A stretch of 64,000 bases of DNA from Phocoena phocoena. Taxonomy: Eukaryota; Chordata; Mammalia; Artiodactyla; Phocoenidae. The position numbers were made by a program, and so were the translations under genes. Shown here in pieces: positions 26,206-40,181 of this stretch; position 1 is the first letter of the stretch; the number at the start of each line of letters is the position of its first letter. The notes under the pieces are model-generated. The model searched no databases. It was not told the origin of the DNA and was given only the letters and a program-made list of their open reading frames with translations. The stretch is taken from the NCBI RefSeq assembly GCF_963924675.1, contig NW_027077396.1:620001-684000 (forward strand), given 5' to 3'.

Positions 26206-27952
26206 GCAATTTCTGTGCAAAATGAACAGGAATAGGGAGAACCAATGAGAGACTAGCTGTAGGTGTCTGCACGGGCAAATGTAACGCTCATTGCCCACCA
26301 GGAAGAGGAATTAAACAAAGGCTCAGTGTGCCCTGCTGGAAACAGATTAGGGCCTGAAGCAATCCTGCGGTTTTGTGCCCAGCTCACAAGAAAGCGAGTT
26401 GAAGAAAGGAGCTCAGGGGCACTGTAATTCACAAACCTGCAGAGTTATAAATGACAGCTTTCCTCCAAAAATATATTGAAGTAAGCCTGCGAAGGGGACT
26501 TGAAAGCGGGGCAGAATTTCAGGAAAACGATTGCAGGGGGTAGACTGGAATTGCCCTGAAAGCATAGGAAAAGAGGCAGAACGTCGACAATGATGCACTT
26601 GGCCAAAAAGGGCGTATGCGTTTTTTCCTGAATATATTCAGGAAAAAACGCATACGCCCTTTTTGGCCAACCAAGCAAGCCTGTAAATGAAATCTGCACT
26701 ACAATGAAGTCTCACTGCCCCCCTGGCAAAAGGGCCATCTGAAAAAAGTGTAAAATCCAGAAAGGTAGGACAGGATATGGAGAACAGGGAGCCTTGTTAT
26801 GCTGATTGGCAGGATGTAAATTGCCAGCAGCCACCCTGGAGAAGTGTATGGTGTTTCCTGAAACACGAAAGAAACAAAGCAACACAGCCTATGGCACTTC
26901 CACTTATGGTCCTATAGCTTACGGAAATTAAAATCAAAAACAGACAGCCACCCCAATATTTGAGACGGCTGTGTTCACAAGAAGCTCGTCTACAGTATCA
27001 GGTAAATATCCCAGAAAGCAAAAAATGGATAAAGAACTTGTGGCACGTACGTACAATGCAATATCACTCAGCAATGAAATCTGTGTCATCAGGCCCATAG
27101 CGGCATAGTGAGTGGATGCAGGTACGGTGATTCTACGTGAACTACGTCACACAGAAAAAGAAACATCATAAGATATCACGAATACACGGAATGTAAACTT
27201 GACTACACATGAACTGAATTACAAAATAGAAAAGGGTCTCAAATTTAGAAAACCAACTAGTGCTTGCTTATGGGGAAAGGTGCCTTGGGGTGCTGCATAA
27301 AACCAGAGACTGAAATTAGCACAGATAACTTTCCATAAGCCCAATATGTAATAGACAAGACCTACTGTTTGCTCAACGAAATGGACCCAACACCACATAT
27401 TCAACGCCTAGGAATATACCTGACTAGGAAGAATCTTAAAACCCATGGATATATATGTCTCCGTAAGAGAATCAAGGGTGTGTACAGCTGCCGAAAGGCA
27501 GCAGTGAAAATCCGATAAATCCCATTATCAAAATAAATTTCGAAAACAAAACACAAAAACAGTGAAATAGAGAGCAATTCTTAAATAATTCACTCAGGGC
27601 ATGTGATGCAACCGGGATTGACCACATCTACACCCAGAGCTGGTTGAGACATAAGGCTGGACACTTCAGGCTGATAGCATTGGTGAGTTTAGGTGAGCAA
27701 ATGCACACCCTTTGAAGTCATACTGTATGGTACCTATTCCATGGGTCCCAACTCTTCAGGTTCAAGGGATTCTTCCTCCAGCTAAAACATGCATGTGAAA
27801 CCCACAGTATGGTCCACCGTGTTATGGGGAAATGATTTAAAATGCATCTCAGTTTTCGTATCCTGGTCCTCGGGTTCACCATTCCAGATGATTTACTAAC
27901 AGTCTCCCTGCTTGGAGAGTCAGTGCCTTTAACCTCCTGTTTGGCACAGCTT
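26206..27952. repeat. Satellite unit U16, prefix E, body A
   Basis: Palindrome at 26599-26670, perfect. It shares A at 27558 with U13. Private changes: CTACTGTTTGC near 27366 and CAGCTGCCG near 27489. Confidence 0.96.
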
Positions 27953-29699
27953 GCAATTTCTGTGCAAGATGAACAGGAATAGGGAGAACCAATGAGAGAC
28001 TAGCTGTAGGTGTCTGCACGGGCAAATGTAACGCTCATTTCCCACCAGGAAGAGGAATTTACCAAAGGCTCAGCATGCCCTGCCCGAAACAGATTAGGGC
28101 CTGAAGCAATCCTGCGGTTTTGTGCCCAGTTCACAAGAAAGCGAGTTGAAGAAAGGAGCTCAGGGGCACTGTAATTCACAAACCTGCAGAGTTATAAATG
28201 ACAGCTATCCTCCAAAAATATATTGAAGTAAGCCTGCGAAGGGGACTTGAAAGCGGGGCAGAATTTCAGGAAAACGATTGCAGGGGGTAGACTGGAATTG
28301 CCCTGAAAGCATAGGAAAAGAGGCAGAACGTCGACAATGATGCACTTGGCCAAAATGGGCGTATGCGTTTTTTCCTGAATATATTCAGGAAAAAACGCAT
28401 ACGCCCTTTTTGGCCAACCAAGCAAGCCTGTAAAGGAAATCTGCACTACAATGAAGTCTCACTGCCCCCCGGGCAAGAGGGCCATCTGAAAAAAGTGTAA
28501 AATCCAGAAAGGTAGGACAGGATATGGAGAACAGGGAGCCTTGTTATGCTGATTGGCAGGATGTAAATTGCCAGCAGCCAGCCTGGAGAAGTGTATGGTG
28601 TTTCCTGAAACACATAAGAAACAAAGCAACACAGTCTATGGCACTTCCACTTATGGTCCTATAGCTTACGGAAATTAAAATCAAAAACAGACAGCCACCC
28701 CAATATTTGGGACGGCTGTGTTCACAAGAAGCTCGTCTACAGTAACAGGTAAATATCCCAGAAAGCAAAATATGGATAAAGAAGTTGTGGCACGTACGTA
28801 CAATGCAATATCACTCAGCAATGAAATCTGTGTCATCAGGCCCGTAGCGGCATAGTGAGTGGATGCAGGTACGGTGATTCTACGTGAACTACGTCACACA
28901 GAAAAAGAAACATCATAAGATATCACTAATACACGGAATGTAAACTTGACTACACATGAACTCAATTACAAAACAGAACAGGGTCTCAAATTTAGAAAAC
29001 CAACTAGTGCTTGCTTATGGGGAAAGGTGCGTTGGGGTGCTTCATAAAACCAGAGACTGAAATTAGCACAGATAACTTTCCATAAGCCAAATATGTAATA
29101 GACAAGACCTACTCCTTGCTCAACGAAATGGACCCAACACCACATATTCAACGCCTAGGAATATACCTGACTAGGAAGAATCTTAAAACCCATGGATATA
29201 TATGTCTCCGTAAGAGAATCAAGCGTGTGTACAGCGGCATAAACGCAGCAGTGAAAATCCGATAAATCCCATTATCAAAATAAATTTCAAAAAAAAATCA
29301 TAAAGACAGTGAAATAGAGAGCAATTCTGAAATAATTCACTCAGGGCATGTGATGCAACCGGGATTTAACACATCTACACCCAGAGCTGGTTGAGACATA
29401 AGGCTGGACACTTCAGGCTGATAGCATTGGTGAGTTTCGGTGAGCAAATGCAGACCCTTTGAAGTCATACTGTATGGTACCTATTCCATGGGTCCCAACT
29501 CTTCAGGTTCAAGGGATTCTTCCTCCAGCTAAAACATGCATGTGAAACCCACAGTATGGTCCACCGTGTTATGGGGAAATGATTTAAAATGCATCTCAGT
29601 TTTCGTATCCTGGTCCTCGGGTTCACCATTCCAGATGATTTACTAACAGTCTCCCTGCTTGGAGAGTCAGTGCCTTTAACCTCTTGTTTGGCACAGCTT
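27953..29699. repeat. Satellite unit U17, prefix D, body B switching to A
   Basis: Same hybrid as U14: the B-to-A switch lies between 29453 and 29473, and C at 28963 and G at 29329 are shared. Palindrome at 28346-28417 has one mismatch (A-to-T at 28356 in the left arm). Private CCTCTTGTTT near 29681. Confidence 0.96.
28346..28417. repeat. Palindrome copy in U17, left-arm A-to-T mismatch
   Basis: T at 28356 replaces A in the A5 run of the left arm (CCAAAATGGG). The right arm is unchanged. Confidence 0.95.
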
Positions 29700-31446
29700 G
29701 CAATTTCTGTGCAAGATGAACAGGAATAGGGAGAACCAATGAGAGACTAGCTGTAGGTGTCTGCACGGGCAAATGTAACGCTCATTTCCCACCAGGAAGA
29801 GGAATTTACCAAAGGCTCAGCATGCCCTGCCCGAAACAGATTAGGGCCTGAAGCAATCCTGCGGTTTTGTGCCCAGTTCACAAGAAAGCGAGTTGAAGAA
29901 AGGAGCTCAGGGGCACTGTAATTCACAAACCTGCAGAGTTATAAATGACAGCTATCCTCCAAAAATATATTGAAGTAAGCCTGCGAAGGGGACTTGAAAG
30001 CGGGGCAGAATTTCAGGAAAACGATTGCAGGGGGTAGACTGGAATTGCCCTGAAAGCATAGGAAAAGAGGCAGAACGTCGACAATGATGCACTTGGCCAA
30101 AAAGGGCGTATGCGTTTTTTCCTGAATATATTCAGGAAAAAACGCATACGCCCTTTTTGGCCAACCAAGCAAGCCTGTAAAGGAAATCTGCACTACAATG
30201 AAGTCTCACTGCCCCCCGGGCAAGAGGGCCATCTGAAAAAAGTGTAAAATCCAGAAAGGTAGGACAGGATATGGAGAACAGGGAGCCTTGTTATGCTGAT
30301 TGGCAGGATGTAAATTGCCAGCAGCCAGCCTGGAGAAGTGTATGGTGTTTCCTGAAACACATAAGAAACAAAGCAACACAGTCTATGGCACTTCCACTTA
30401 TGGTCCTATAGCTTACGGAAATTAAAATCAAAAACAGACAGCCACCCCAATATTTGGGACGGCTGTGTTCACAAGAAGCTCGTCTACAGTAACAGGTAAA
30501 TATCCCAGAAAGCAAAATATGGATAAAGAAGTTGTGGCACGTACGTACAATGCAATATCACTCAGCAATGAAATCTGTGTCATCAGGCCCGTAGCGGCAT
30601 AGTGAGTGGATGCAGGTACGGTGATTCTACGTGAACTACGTCACACAGAAAAAGAAACATCATAAGATATCACTAATACACGGAATGTAAACTTGACTAC
30701 ACATGAACTGAATTACAAAACAGAACAGGGTCTCAAATTTAGAAAACCAACTAGTGCTTGCTTATGGGGAAAGGTGCGTTGGGGTGCTTCATAAAACCAG
30801 AGACTGAAATTAGCACAGATAACTTTCCATAAGCCAAATATGTAATAGACAAGACCTACTCCTTGCTCAACGAAATGGACCCAACACCACATATTCAACG
30901 CCTAGGAATATACCTGACTAGGAAGAATCTTAAAACCCATGGATATATATGTCTCCGTAAGAGAATCAAGCGTGTGTACAGCGGCATAAACGCAGCAGTG
31001 AAAATCCGATAAATCCCATTATCAAAATAAATTTCAAAAAAAAATCATAAAGACAGTGAAATAGAGAGCAATTCTTAAATAATTCACTCAGGGCATGTGA
31101 TGCAACCGGGATTTAACACATCTACACCCAGAGCTGGTTGAGACATAAGGCTGGACACTTCAGGCTGATAGCATTGGTGAGTTTCGGTGAGCAAATGCAG
31201 ACCCTTTGAAGTCATACTGCATGGTACCCATTCCATGGGTCCCAACTCTCCAGGTTCAAGGGATTCTTCCTCCAGCTAAAACATGCATGGGAAACCAAGA
31301 GTATCGTCCACCATGTGATTGGGAAATGATTTAAAATGCATCTCAGTTTTCGTATCCTGGTCCTCGGGTTCACCATTCCAGATGCTTTACTAACACTCTC
31401 CCCGCTTGGAGAGTCAGTGCCTTTAACCTCCTCTTTGGCACAGCTT
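29700..31446. repeat. Satellite unit U18, prefix D, body B
   Basis: Near the B consensus. Its D prefix again follows an A-type end, that of the U17 hybrid. Palindrome at 30093-30164, perfect. Confidence 0.96.
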
Positions 31447-33193
31447 GCAATTTCTGTGCAAAATGAACAGGAATAGGGAGAACCAATGAGAGACTAGCTG
31501 TAGGTGTCTGCACGGGCAAATGTAACGCTCATTGCCCACCAGGAAGACGAATTAAACAAAGGCTCAGTGTGCCCTGCTGGAAACAGATTAGGGCCTGAAG
31601 CAATCCTGCGGTTTTGTGCCCAGCTCACAAGAAAGCGAGTTGAAGAAAGGAGCTCAGGGGCACTGTAATTCACAAACCTGCAGAGTTATAAATGACAGCT
31701 TTCCTCCAAAAATATATTGAAGTAAGCCTGCGAAGGGGACTTGAAAGCGGGGCAGAATTTCAGGAAAACGATTGCAGGGGGTAGACTGGAATTGCCCTGA
31801 AAGCATAGGAAAAGAGGCAGAACGTCGACAATGATGCACTTGGCCAAAAAGGGCGTATGCGTTTTTTCCTGAATATATTCAGGAAAAAACGCGTACGCCC
31901 TTTTTGGCCAACCAAGCAAGCCTGTAAATGAAATCTGCACTACAATGAAGTCTCACTGCCCCCCTGGCAAAAGGGCCATCTGAAAAAAGTGTAAAATCCA
32001 GAAAGGTAGGACAGGATATGGAGAACAGGGAGCCTTGTTATGCTGATTGGCAGGATGTAAATTGCCAGCAACCGCCCTGGAGAAGTGTATGGTGTTTCCT
32101 GAAACACGAAAGAAACAAAGCAACACAGCCTATGGCACTTCCACTTATGGTCCTATAGCTTACGGAAATTAAAATCAAAAACAGACAGCCACCCCAATAT
32201 TTGAGACGGCTGTGTTCACAAGAAGCTCGTCTACAGTATCAGGTAAATATCCCAGAAAGCAAAAAATGGATAAAGAACTTGTGGCACGTACGTACAATGC
32301 AATATCACTCAGCAATGAAATCTGTGTCATCAGGCCCGTAGCGGCATAGTGAGTGGATGCAGGTACGGTGATTCTACGTGAACTACGTCACACAGAAAAA
32401 GAATCATCATAAGATATCACGAATACACGGAATGTAAACTTGACTACACATGAACTGAATTACAAAATAGAAAAGGGTCTCAAATTTAGAAAACCAACTA
32501 GTGCTTGCTTATGGGGAAAGGTGCCTTGGGGTGCTGCATAAAACCAGAGACTGAAATTAGCACAGATAACTTTCCATAAGCCCAATATGTAATAGACAAG
32601 ACCTACTCCTTGCTCAACGAAATGGACCCAACACCACATATTCAACGCCTAGGAATATACCTGACTAGGAAGAATCTTAAAACCCATGGATATATATGTC
32701 TCCGTAAGAGAATCAAGGGTGTGTACAGCGGCCGAAAGGCAGCAGTGAAAATCCGATAAATCCCATTATCAAAATAAATTTCGAAAACAAAACACAAAGA
32801 CAGTGAAATAGAGAGCAATTCTTAAATAATTCACTCAGGGCATGTGATGCAACCGGGATTGACCACATCTACACCCAGAGCTGGTTGAGACATAAGGCTG
32901 GACACTTCAGGCTGATAGCATTGGTGAGTTTAGGTGAGCAAATGCACACCCTTTGAAGTCATACTGTATGGTACCTATTCCATGGGTCCCAACTCTTCAG
33001 GTTCAAGGGATTCTTCCTCCAGCTAAAACATGCATGTGAAACCCACAGTATGGTCCACCGTGTTATGGGGAAATGATTTAAAATGCATCTCAGTTTTCGT
33101 ATCCTGGTCCTCGGGTTCACCATTCCAGATGATTTACTAACAGTCTCCCTGCTTGGAGAGTCAGTGCCTTTAACCTCCTGTTTGGCACAGCTT
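31447..33193. repeat. Satellite unit U19, prefix E, body A
   Basis: Palindrome at 31840-31911 has one mismatch (A-to-G at 31893 in the right arm). GAAGACGAATT and GAATCATCAT link it to U11. AGCAACCGCCC near 32069 is private. Confidence 0.96.
31840..31911. repeat. Palindrome copy in U19, right-arm A-to-G mismatch
   Basis: G at 31893 gives ACGCGTACG in the right arm. The left-arm T partner is unchanged. Confidence 0.95.
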
Positions 33194-34940
33194 GCAATTT
33201 CTGTGCAAGATGAACAGGAATAGGGAGAACCAATGAGAGACTAGCTGTAGGTGTCTGCACGGGCAAATGTAACGCTCATTTCCCACCAGGAAGAGGAATT
33301 TACCAAAGGCTCAGCATGCCCTGCCCGAAACAGATTAGGGCCTGAAGCAATCCTGCGGTTTTGTGCCCAGTTCACAAGAAAGCGAGTTGAAGAAAGGAGC
33401 TCAGGGGCACTGTAATTCACAAACCTGCAGAGTTATAAATGACAGCTATCCTCCAAAAATATATTGAAGTAAGCCTGCGAAGGGGACTTGAAAGCGGGGC
33501 AGAATTTCAGGAAAACGATTGCAGGGTGTAGACTGGAATTGCCCTGAAAGCATAGGAAAAGAGGCAGAACGTCGACAATGATGCACTTGGCCAAAAAGGG
33601 CGTATGCGTTTTTTCCTGAATATATTCAGGAAAAAACGCATACGCCCTTTTTGGCCAACCAAGCAAGCCTGTAAAGGAAATCTGCACTACAATGAAGTCT
33701 CACTGCCCCCCGGGCAAGAGGGCCATCTGAAAAAAGTGTAAAATCCAGAAAGGTAGGACAGGATATGGAGAACAGGGAGCCTTGTTATGCTGATTGGCAG
33801 GATGTAAATTGCCAGCAGCCAGCCTGGAGAAGTGTATGGTGTTTCCTGAAACACATAAGAAACAAAGCAACACAGTCTATGGCACTTCCACTTATGGTCC
33901 TATAGCTTACGGAAATTAAAATCAAAAACAGACAGCCACCCCAATATTTGGGACGGCTGTGTTCACAAGAAGCTCGTCTACAGTAACAGGTAAATATCCC
34001 AGAAAGCAAAATATGGATAAAGAAGTTGTGGCACGTACGTACAATGCAATATCACTCAGCAATGAAATCTGTGTCATCAGGCCCGTAGCGGCATAGTGAG
34101 TGGATGCAGGTACGGTGATTCTACGTGAACTACGTCACACAGAAAAAGAAACATCATAAGATATCACTAATACACGGAATGTAAACTTGACTACACATGA
34201 ACTGAATTACAAAACAGAACAGGGTCTCAAATTTAGAAAACCAACTAGTGCTTGCTTATGGGGAAAGGTGCGTTGGGGTGCTTCATAAAACCAGAGACTG
34301 AAATTAGCACAGATAACTTTCCATAAGCCAAATATGTAATAGACAAGACCTACTCCTTGCTCAACGAAATGGACCCAACACCACATATTCAACGCCTAGG
34401 AATATACCTGACTAGGAAGAATCTTAAAACCCATGGATATATATGTCTCCGTAAGAGAATCAAGCGTGTGTACAGCGGCATAAACGCAGCAGTGAAAATC
34501 CGATAAATCCCATTATCAAAATAAATTTCAAAAAAAAATCATAAAGACAGTGAAATAGAGAGCAATTCTTAAATAATTCACTCAGGGCATGTGATGCAAC
34601 CGGGATTTAACACATCTACACCCAGAGCTGGTTGAGACATAAGGCTGGACACTTCAGGCTGATAGCATTGGTGAGTTTCGGTGAGCAAATGCAGACCCTT
34701 TGAAGTCATACTGCATGGTACCCATTCCATGGGTCCCAACTCTCCAGGTTCAAGGGATTCTTCCTCCAGCTAAAACATGCATGGGAAACCAAGAGTATCG
34801 TCCACCATGTGATTGGGAAATGATTTAAAATGCATCTCAGTTTTCGTATCCTGGTCCTCGGGTTCACCATTCCAGATGCTTTACTAACACTCTCCCCGCT
34901 TGGAGAGTCAGTGCCTTTAACCTCCTCTTTGGCACAGCTT
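33194..34940. repeat. Satellite unit U20, prefix D, body B
   Basis: Palindrome at 33587-33658, perfect. Private G-to-T at 33527 (CAGGGTGTAG). Confidence 0.96.
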
Positions 34941-36687
34941 GCAATTTCTGTGCAAAATGAACAGGAATAGGGAGAACCAATGACAGACTAGCTGTAGGTG
35001 TCTGCACGGGCAAATGTAACGCTCATTGCCCACCAGGAAGACGAATTAAACAAAGGCTCAGTGTGCCCTGCTGGAAACAGATTAGGGCCTGAAGCAATCC
35101 TGCGGTTTTGTGCCCAGCTCACAAGAAAGCGAGTTGAAGAAAGGAGCTCAGGGGCACTGTAATTCACAAACCTGCAGAGTTATAAATGACAGCTTTCCTC
35201 CAAAAATATATTGAAGTAAGCCTGCGAAGGGGACTTGAAAGCGGGGCAGAATTTCAGGAAAACGATTGCAGGGGGTAGACTGGAATTGCCCTGAAAGCAT
35301 AGGAAAAGAGGCAGAACGTCGACAATGATGCACTTGGCCAAAAAGGGCGTATGCGTTTTTTCCTGAATATATTCAGGAAAAAACGCATACGCCCTTTTTG
35401 GCCAACCAAGCAAGCCTGTAAATGAAATCTGCACTACAATGAAGTCTCACTGCCCCCCTGGCAAAAGGGCCATCTGAAAAAAGTGTAAAATCCAGAAAGG
35501 TAGGACAGGATATGGAGAACAGGGAGCCTTGTTATGCTGATTGGCAGGATGTAAATTGCCAGCAGCCACCCTGGAGAAGTGTATGGTGTTTCCTGAAACA
35601 CGAAAGAAACAAAGCAACACAGCCTATGGCACTTCCACTTATGGTCCTATAGCTTACGGAAATTAAAATCAAAAACAGACAGCCACCCCAATATTTGAGA
35701 CGGCTGTGTTCACAAGAAGCTCGTCTACAGTATCAGGTAAATATCCCAGAAAGCAAAAAATGGATAAAGAACTTGTGGCACGTACGTACAATGCAATATC
35801 ACTCAGCAATGAAATCTGTGTCATCAGGCCCATAGCGGCATAGTGAGTGGATGCAGGTACGGTGATTCTACGTGAACTACGTCACACAGAAAAAGAAACA
35901 TCATAAGATATCACGAATACACGGAATGTAAACTTGACTACACATGAACTGAATTACAAAATAGAAAAGGGTCTCAAATTTAGAAAACCAACTAGTGCTT
36001 GCTTATGGGGAAAGGTGCCTTGGGGTGCTGCATAAAACCAGAGACTGAAATTAGCACAGATAACTTTCCATAAGCCCAATATGTAATAGACAAGACCTAC
36101 TCCTTGCTCAACGAAATGGACCCAACACCACATATTCAACGCCTAGGAATATACCTGACTAGGAAGAATCTTAAAACCCATGGATATATATGTCTCCGTA
36201 AGAGAATCAAGCGTGTGTACAGCGGCATAAACGCAGCAGTGAAAATCCGATAAATCCCATTATCAAAATAAATTTCAAAAAAAAATCATAAAGACAGTGA
36301 AATAGAGAGCAATTCTTAAATAATTCACTCAGGGCATGTGATGCAACCGGGATTGACCACATCTACACCCAGAGCTGGTTGAGACATAAGGCTGGACACT
36401 TCAGGCTGATAGCATTGGTGAGTTTAGGTGAGCAAATGCACACCCTTTGAAGTCATACTGTATGGTACCTATTCCATGGGTCCCAACTCTTCAGGTTCAA
36501 GGGATTCTTCCTCCAGCTAAAACATGCATGTGAAACCCACAGTATGGTCCACCGTGTTATGGGGAAATGATTTAAAATGCATCTCAGTTTTCGTATCCTG
36601 GTCCTCGGGTTCACCATTCCAGATGATTTACTAACAGTCTCCCTGCTTGGAGAGTCAGTGCCTTTAACCTCCTGTTTGGCACAGCTT
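34941..36687. repeat. Satellite unit U21, prefix E, body A with an internal B patch
   Basis: Palindrome at 35334-35405, perfect. B-type sequence covers at least 36212-36289, including the 9-A tract, inside an A unit. The nearest A markers are 36076 and 36355. Private GACAGACT near 34984. Confidence 0.96.
36212..36289. repeat. B-type conversion patch inside A unit U21
   Basis: Eight B markers in a row (AAGCGTG, GGCATAAACG, the A9 tract and TCATAAAG), bounded by A markers at 36076 and 36355. The tract is at least 78 bp and under about 280 bp. Its right breakpoint window matches the hybrid junction in U24 and U25. Confidence 0.9.
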
Positions 36688-38434
36688 GCAATTTCTGTGC
36701 AAGATGAACAGGAATAGGGAGAACCAATGAGAGACTAGCTGTAGGTGTCTGCACGGGCAAATGTAACGCTCATTTCCCACCAGGAAGAGGAATTTACCAA
36801 AGGCTCAGCATGCCCTGCCCGAAACAGATTAGGGCCTGAAGCAATCCTGCGGTTTTGTGCCCAGTTCACAAGAAAGCGAGTTGAAGAAAGGAGCTCAGGG
36901 GCACTGTAATTCACAAACCTGCAGAGTTATAAATGACAGCTATCCTCCAAAAATATATTGAAGTAAGCCTGCGAAGGGGACTTGAAAGCGGGGCAGAATT
37001 TCTGGAAAACGATTGCAGGGGGTAGACTGGAATTGCCCTGAAAGCATAGGAAAAGAGGCAGAACGTCGACAATGATGCACTTGGCCAAAAAGGGCGTATG
37101 CGTTTTTTCCTGAATATATTCAGGAAAAAACGCATACGCCCTTTTTGGCCAACCAAGCAAGCCTGTAAAGGAAATCTGCACTACAATGAAGTCTCACTGC
37201 CCCCCGGGCAAGAGGGCCATCTGAAAAAAGTGTAAAATCCAGAAAGGTAGGACAGGATATGGAGAACAGGGAGCCTTGTTATGCTGATTGGCAGGATGTA
37301 AATTGCCAGCAGCCAGCCTGGAGAAGTGTATGGTGTTTCCTGAAACACATAAGAAACAAAGCAACACAGTCTATGGCACTTCCACTTATGGTCCTATAGC
37401 TTACGGAAATTAAAATCAAAAACAGACAGCCACCCCAATATTTGGGACGGCTGTGTTCACAAGAAGCTCGTCTACAGTAACAGGTAAATATCCCAGAAAG
37501 CAAAATATGGATAAAGAAGTTGTGGCACGTACGTACAATGCAATATCACTCAGCAATGAAATCTGTGTCATCAGGCCCGTAGCGGCATAGTGAGTGGATG
37601 CAGGTACGGTGATTCTACGTGAACTACGTCACACAGAAAAAGAAACATCATAAGATATCACTAATACACGGAATGTAAACTTGACTACACATGAACTGAA
37701 TTACAAAACAGAACAGGGTCTCAAATTTAGAAAACCAACTAGTGCTTGCTTATGGGGAAAGGTGCGTTGGGGTGCTTCATAAAACCAGAGACTGAAATTA
37801 GCACAGATAACTTTCCATAAGCCAAATATGTAATAGACAAGACCTACTCCTTGCTCAACGAAATGGACCCAACACCACATATTCAACGCCTAGGAATATA
37901 CCTGACTAGGAAGAATCTTAAAACCCATGGATATATATGTCTCCATAAGAGAATCAAGCGTGTGTACAGCGGCATAAACGCAGCAGTGAAAATCCGATAA
38001 ATCCCATTATCAAAATAAATTTCAAAAAAAAATCATAAAGACAGTGAAATAGAGAGCAATTCTTAAATAATTCACTCAGGGCATGTGATGCAACCGGGAT
38101 TTAACACATCTACACCCAGAGCTGGTTGAGACATAAGGCTGGACACTTCAGGCTGATAGCATTGGTGAGTTTCGGTGAGCAAATGCAGACCCTTTGAAGT
38201 CATACTGCATGGTACCCATTCCATGGGTCCCAACTCTCCAGGTTCAAGGGATTCTTCCTCCAGCTAAAACATGCATGGGAAACCAAGAGTATCGTCCACC
38301 ATGTGATTGGGAAATGATTTAAAATGCATCTCAGTTTTCGTATCCTGGTCCTCGGGTTCACCATTCCAGATGCTTTACTAACACTCTCCCCGCTTGGAGA
38401 GTCAGTGCCTTTAACCTCCTCTTTGGCACAGCTT
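36688..38434. repeat. Satellite unit U22, prefix D, body B
   Basis: Palindrome at 37081-37152, perfect. A-to-T at 37003 (TTTCTGGAAAAC) is shared with U33 and U37. Private G-to-A at 37945. Confidence 0.96.
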
Positions 38435-40181
38435 GCAATTTCTGTGCAAAATGAACAGGAATAGGGAGAACCAATGAGAGACTAGCTGTAGGTGTCTGCA
38501 CGGGCAAATGTAACGCTCATTTCCCACCAGGAAGAGGAATTAACCAAAGGCTCAGCGTGCCCTGCCGGAAACAGATTAGGGCCTGAAGCAATCCTGCGGT
38601 TTTGTGCCCAGCTCACAAGAAAGCGAGTTGAAGAAAGGAGCTCAGGGACACTGTAATTCACAAACCTGCAGAGTTATAAATGACAGCTATCCTCCAAAAA
38701 TATATTGAAGTAAGCCTGCGAAGGGGAGTTGAAAGCGGGGCAGAATTTCAGGAAAACGATTGCAGGGGGTAGACTGGAATTGCCCTGAAAGCATAGGAAA
38801 AGAGGCAGAACGTCGACAATGATGCACTTGGCCAAAAAGGGCGTATGCGTTTTTTCCTGAATATATTCAGGAAAAAACGCATACGCCCTTTTTGGCCAAC
38901 CAAGCAAGCCTGTAAATGAAATCTGCACTACAATGAAGTCTCACTGCCCCCCTGGCAAAAGGGCCATCTGAAAAAAGTGTAAAATCCAGAAAGGTAGGAC
39001 AGGATATGGAGAACAGGGAGCCTTGTTATGCTGATTGGCAGGATGTAAATTGCCAGCAGCCACCCTGGAGAAGTGTATGGTGTTTCCTGAAACACGAAAG
39101 AAACAAAGCAACACAGCCTATGGCACTTCCACTTATGGTCCTATAGCTTACGGAAATTAAAATCAAAAACAGACAGCCACCCCAATATTTGAGACGGCTG
39201 TGTTCACAAGAAGCTCGTCTACAGTATCAGGTAAATATCCCAGAAAGCAAAAAATGGATAAAGAACTTGTGGAACGTACGTACAATGCAATATCACTCAG
39301 CAATGAAATCTGTGTCATCAGGCCCATAGCGGCATAGTGAGTGGATGCAGGTACGGTGATTCTACGTGAACTACGTCACACAGAAAAAGAAACATCATAA
39401 GATATCACGAATACACGGAATGTAAACTTGACTACACATGAACTGAATTACAAAATAGAAAAGGGTCTCAAATTTAGAAAACCAACTAGTGCTTGCTTAT
39501 GGGGAAAGGTGCCTTGGGGTGCTGCATAAAACCAGAGACTGAAATTAGCACAGATAACTTTCCATAAGCCCAATATGTAATAGACAAGACCTACTCCTTG
39601 CTCAACGAAATGGACCCAACACCACATATTCAACGCCTAGGAATATACCTGACTAGGAAGAATCTTAAAACCCATGGATATATATGTCTCCGTAAGAGAA
39701 TCAAGGGTGTGTACAGCGGCCGAAAGGCAGCAGTGAAAATCCGATAAATCCCATTATCAAAATAAATTTCGAAAACAAAACACAAAGACAGTGAAATAGA
39801 GAGCAATTCTTAAATAATTCACTCAGGGCATGTGATGCAACCGGGATTGACCACATCTACACCCAGAGCTGGTTGAGACATAAGGCTGGACACTTCAGGC
39901 TGATAGCATTGGTGAGTTTAGGTGAGCAAATGCACACCCTTTGAAGTCATACTGTATGGTACCTATTCCATGGGTCCCAACTCTTCAGGTTCAAGGGATT
40001 CTTCCTCCAGCTAAAACATGCATGTGAAACCCACAGTATGGTCCACCGTGTTATGGGGAAATGATTTAAAATGCATCTCAGTTTTCGTATCCCGGTCCTC
40101 GGGTTCACCATTCCAGATGATTTACTAACAGTCTCCCTGCTTGGAGAGTCAGTGCCTTTAACCTCCTGTTTGGCACAGCTT
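38435..40181. repeat. Satellite unit U23, prefix N, body A
   Basis: Palindrome at 38828-38899, perfect. CCCGGTCC near 40091 is shared with U9 and U11. Private changes: CAGGGACACTG near 38648 and GGAACGTACG near 39273. Confidence 0.96.

Larger units (their letters stand above)
25741..29473. repeat. Second copy of the duplicated 3-unit block
   Basis: Rare variants at 25741 T, 26004 G, 27558 A, 28963 C and 29329 G, plus the B-to-A junction at 29453-29473, match the first copy. Private differences in U13 (two B patches) and U17 (palindrome mismatch) are not shared, so changes followed the duplication. Confidence 0.9.
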
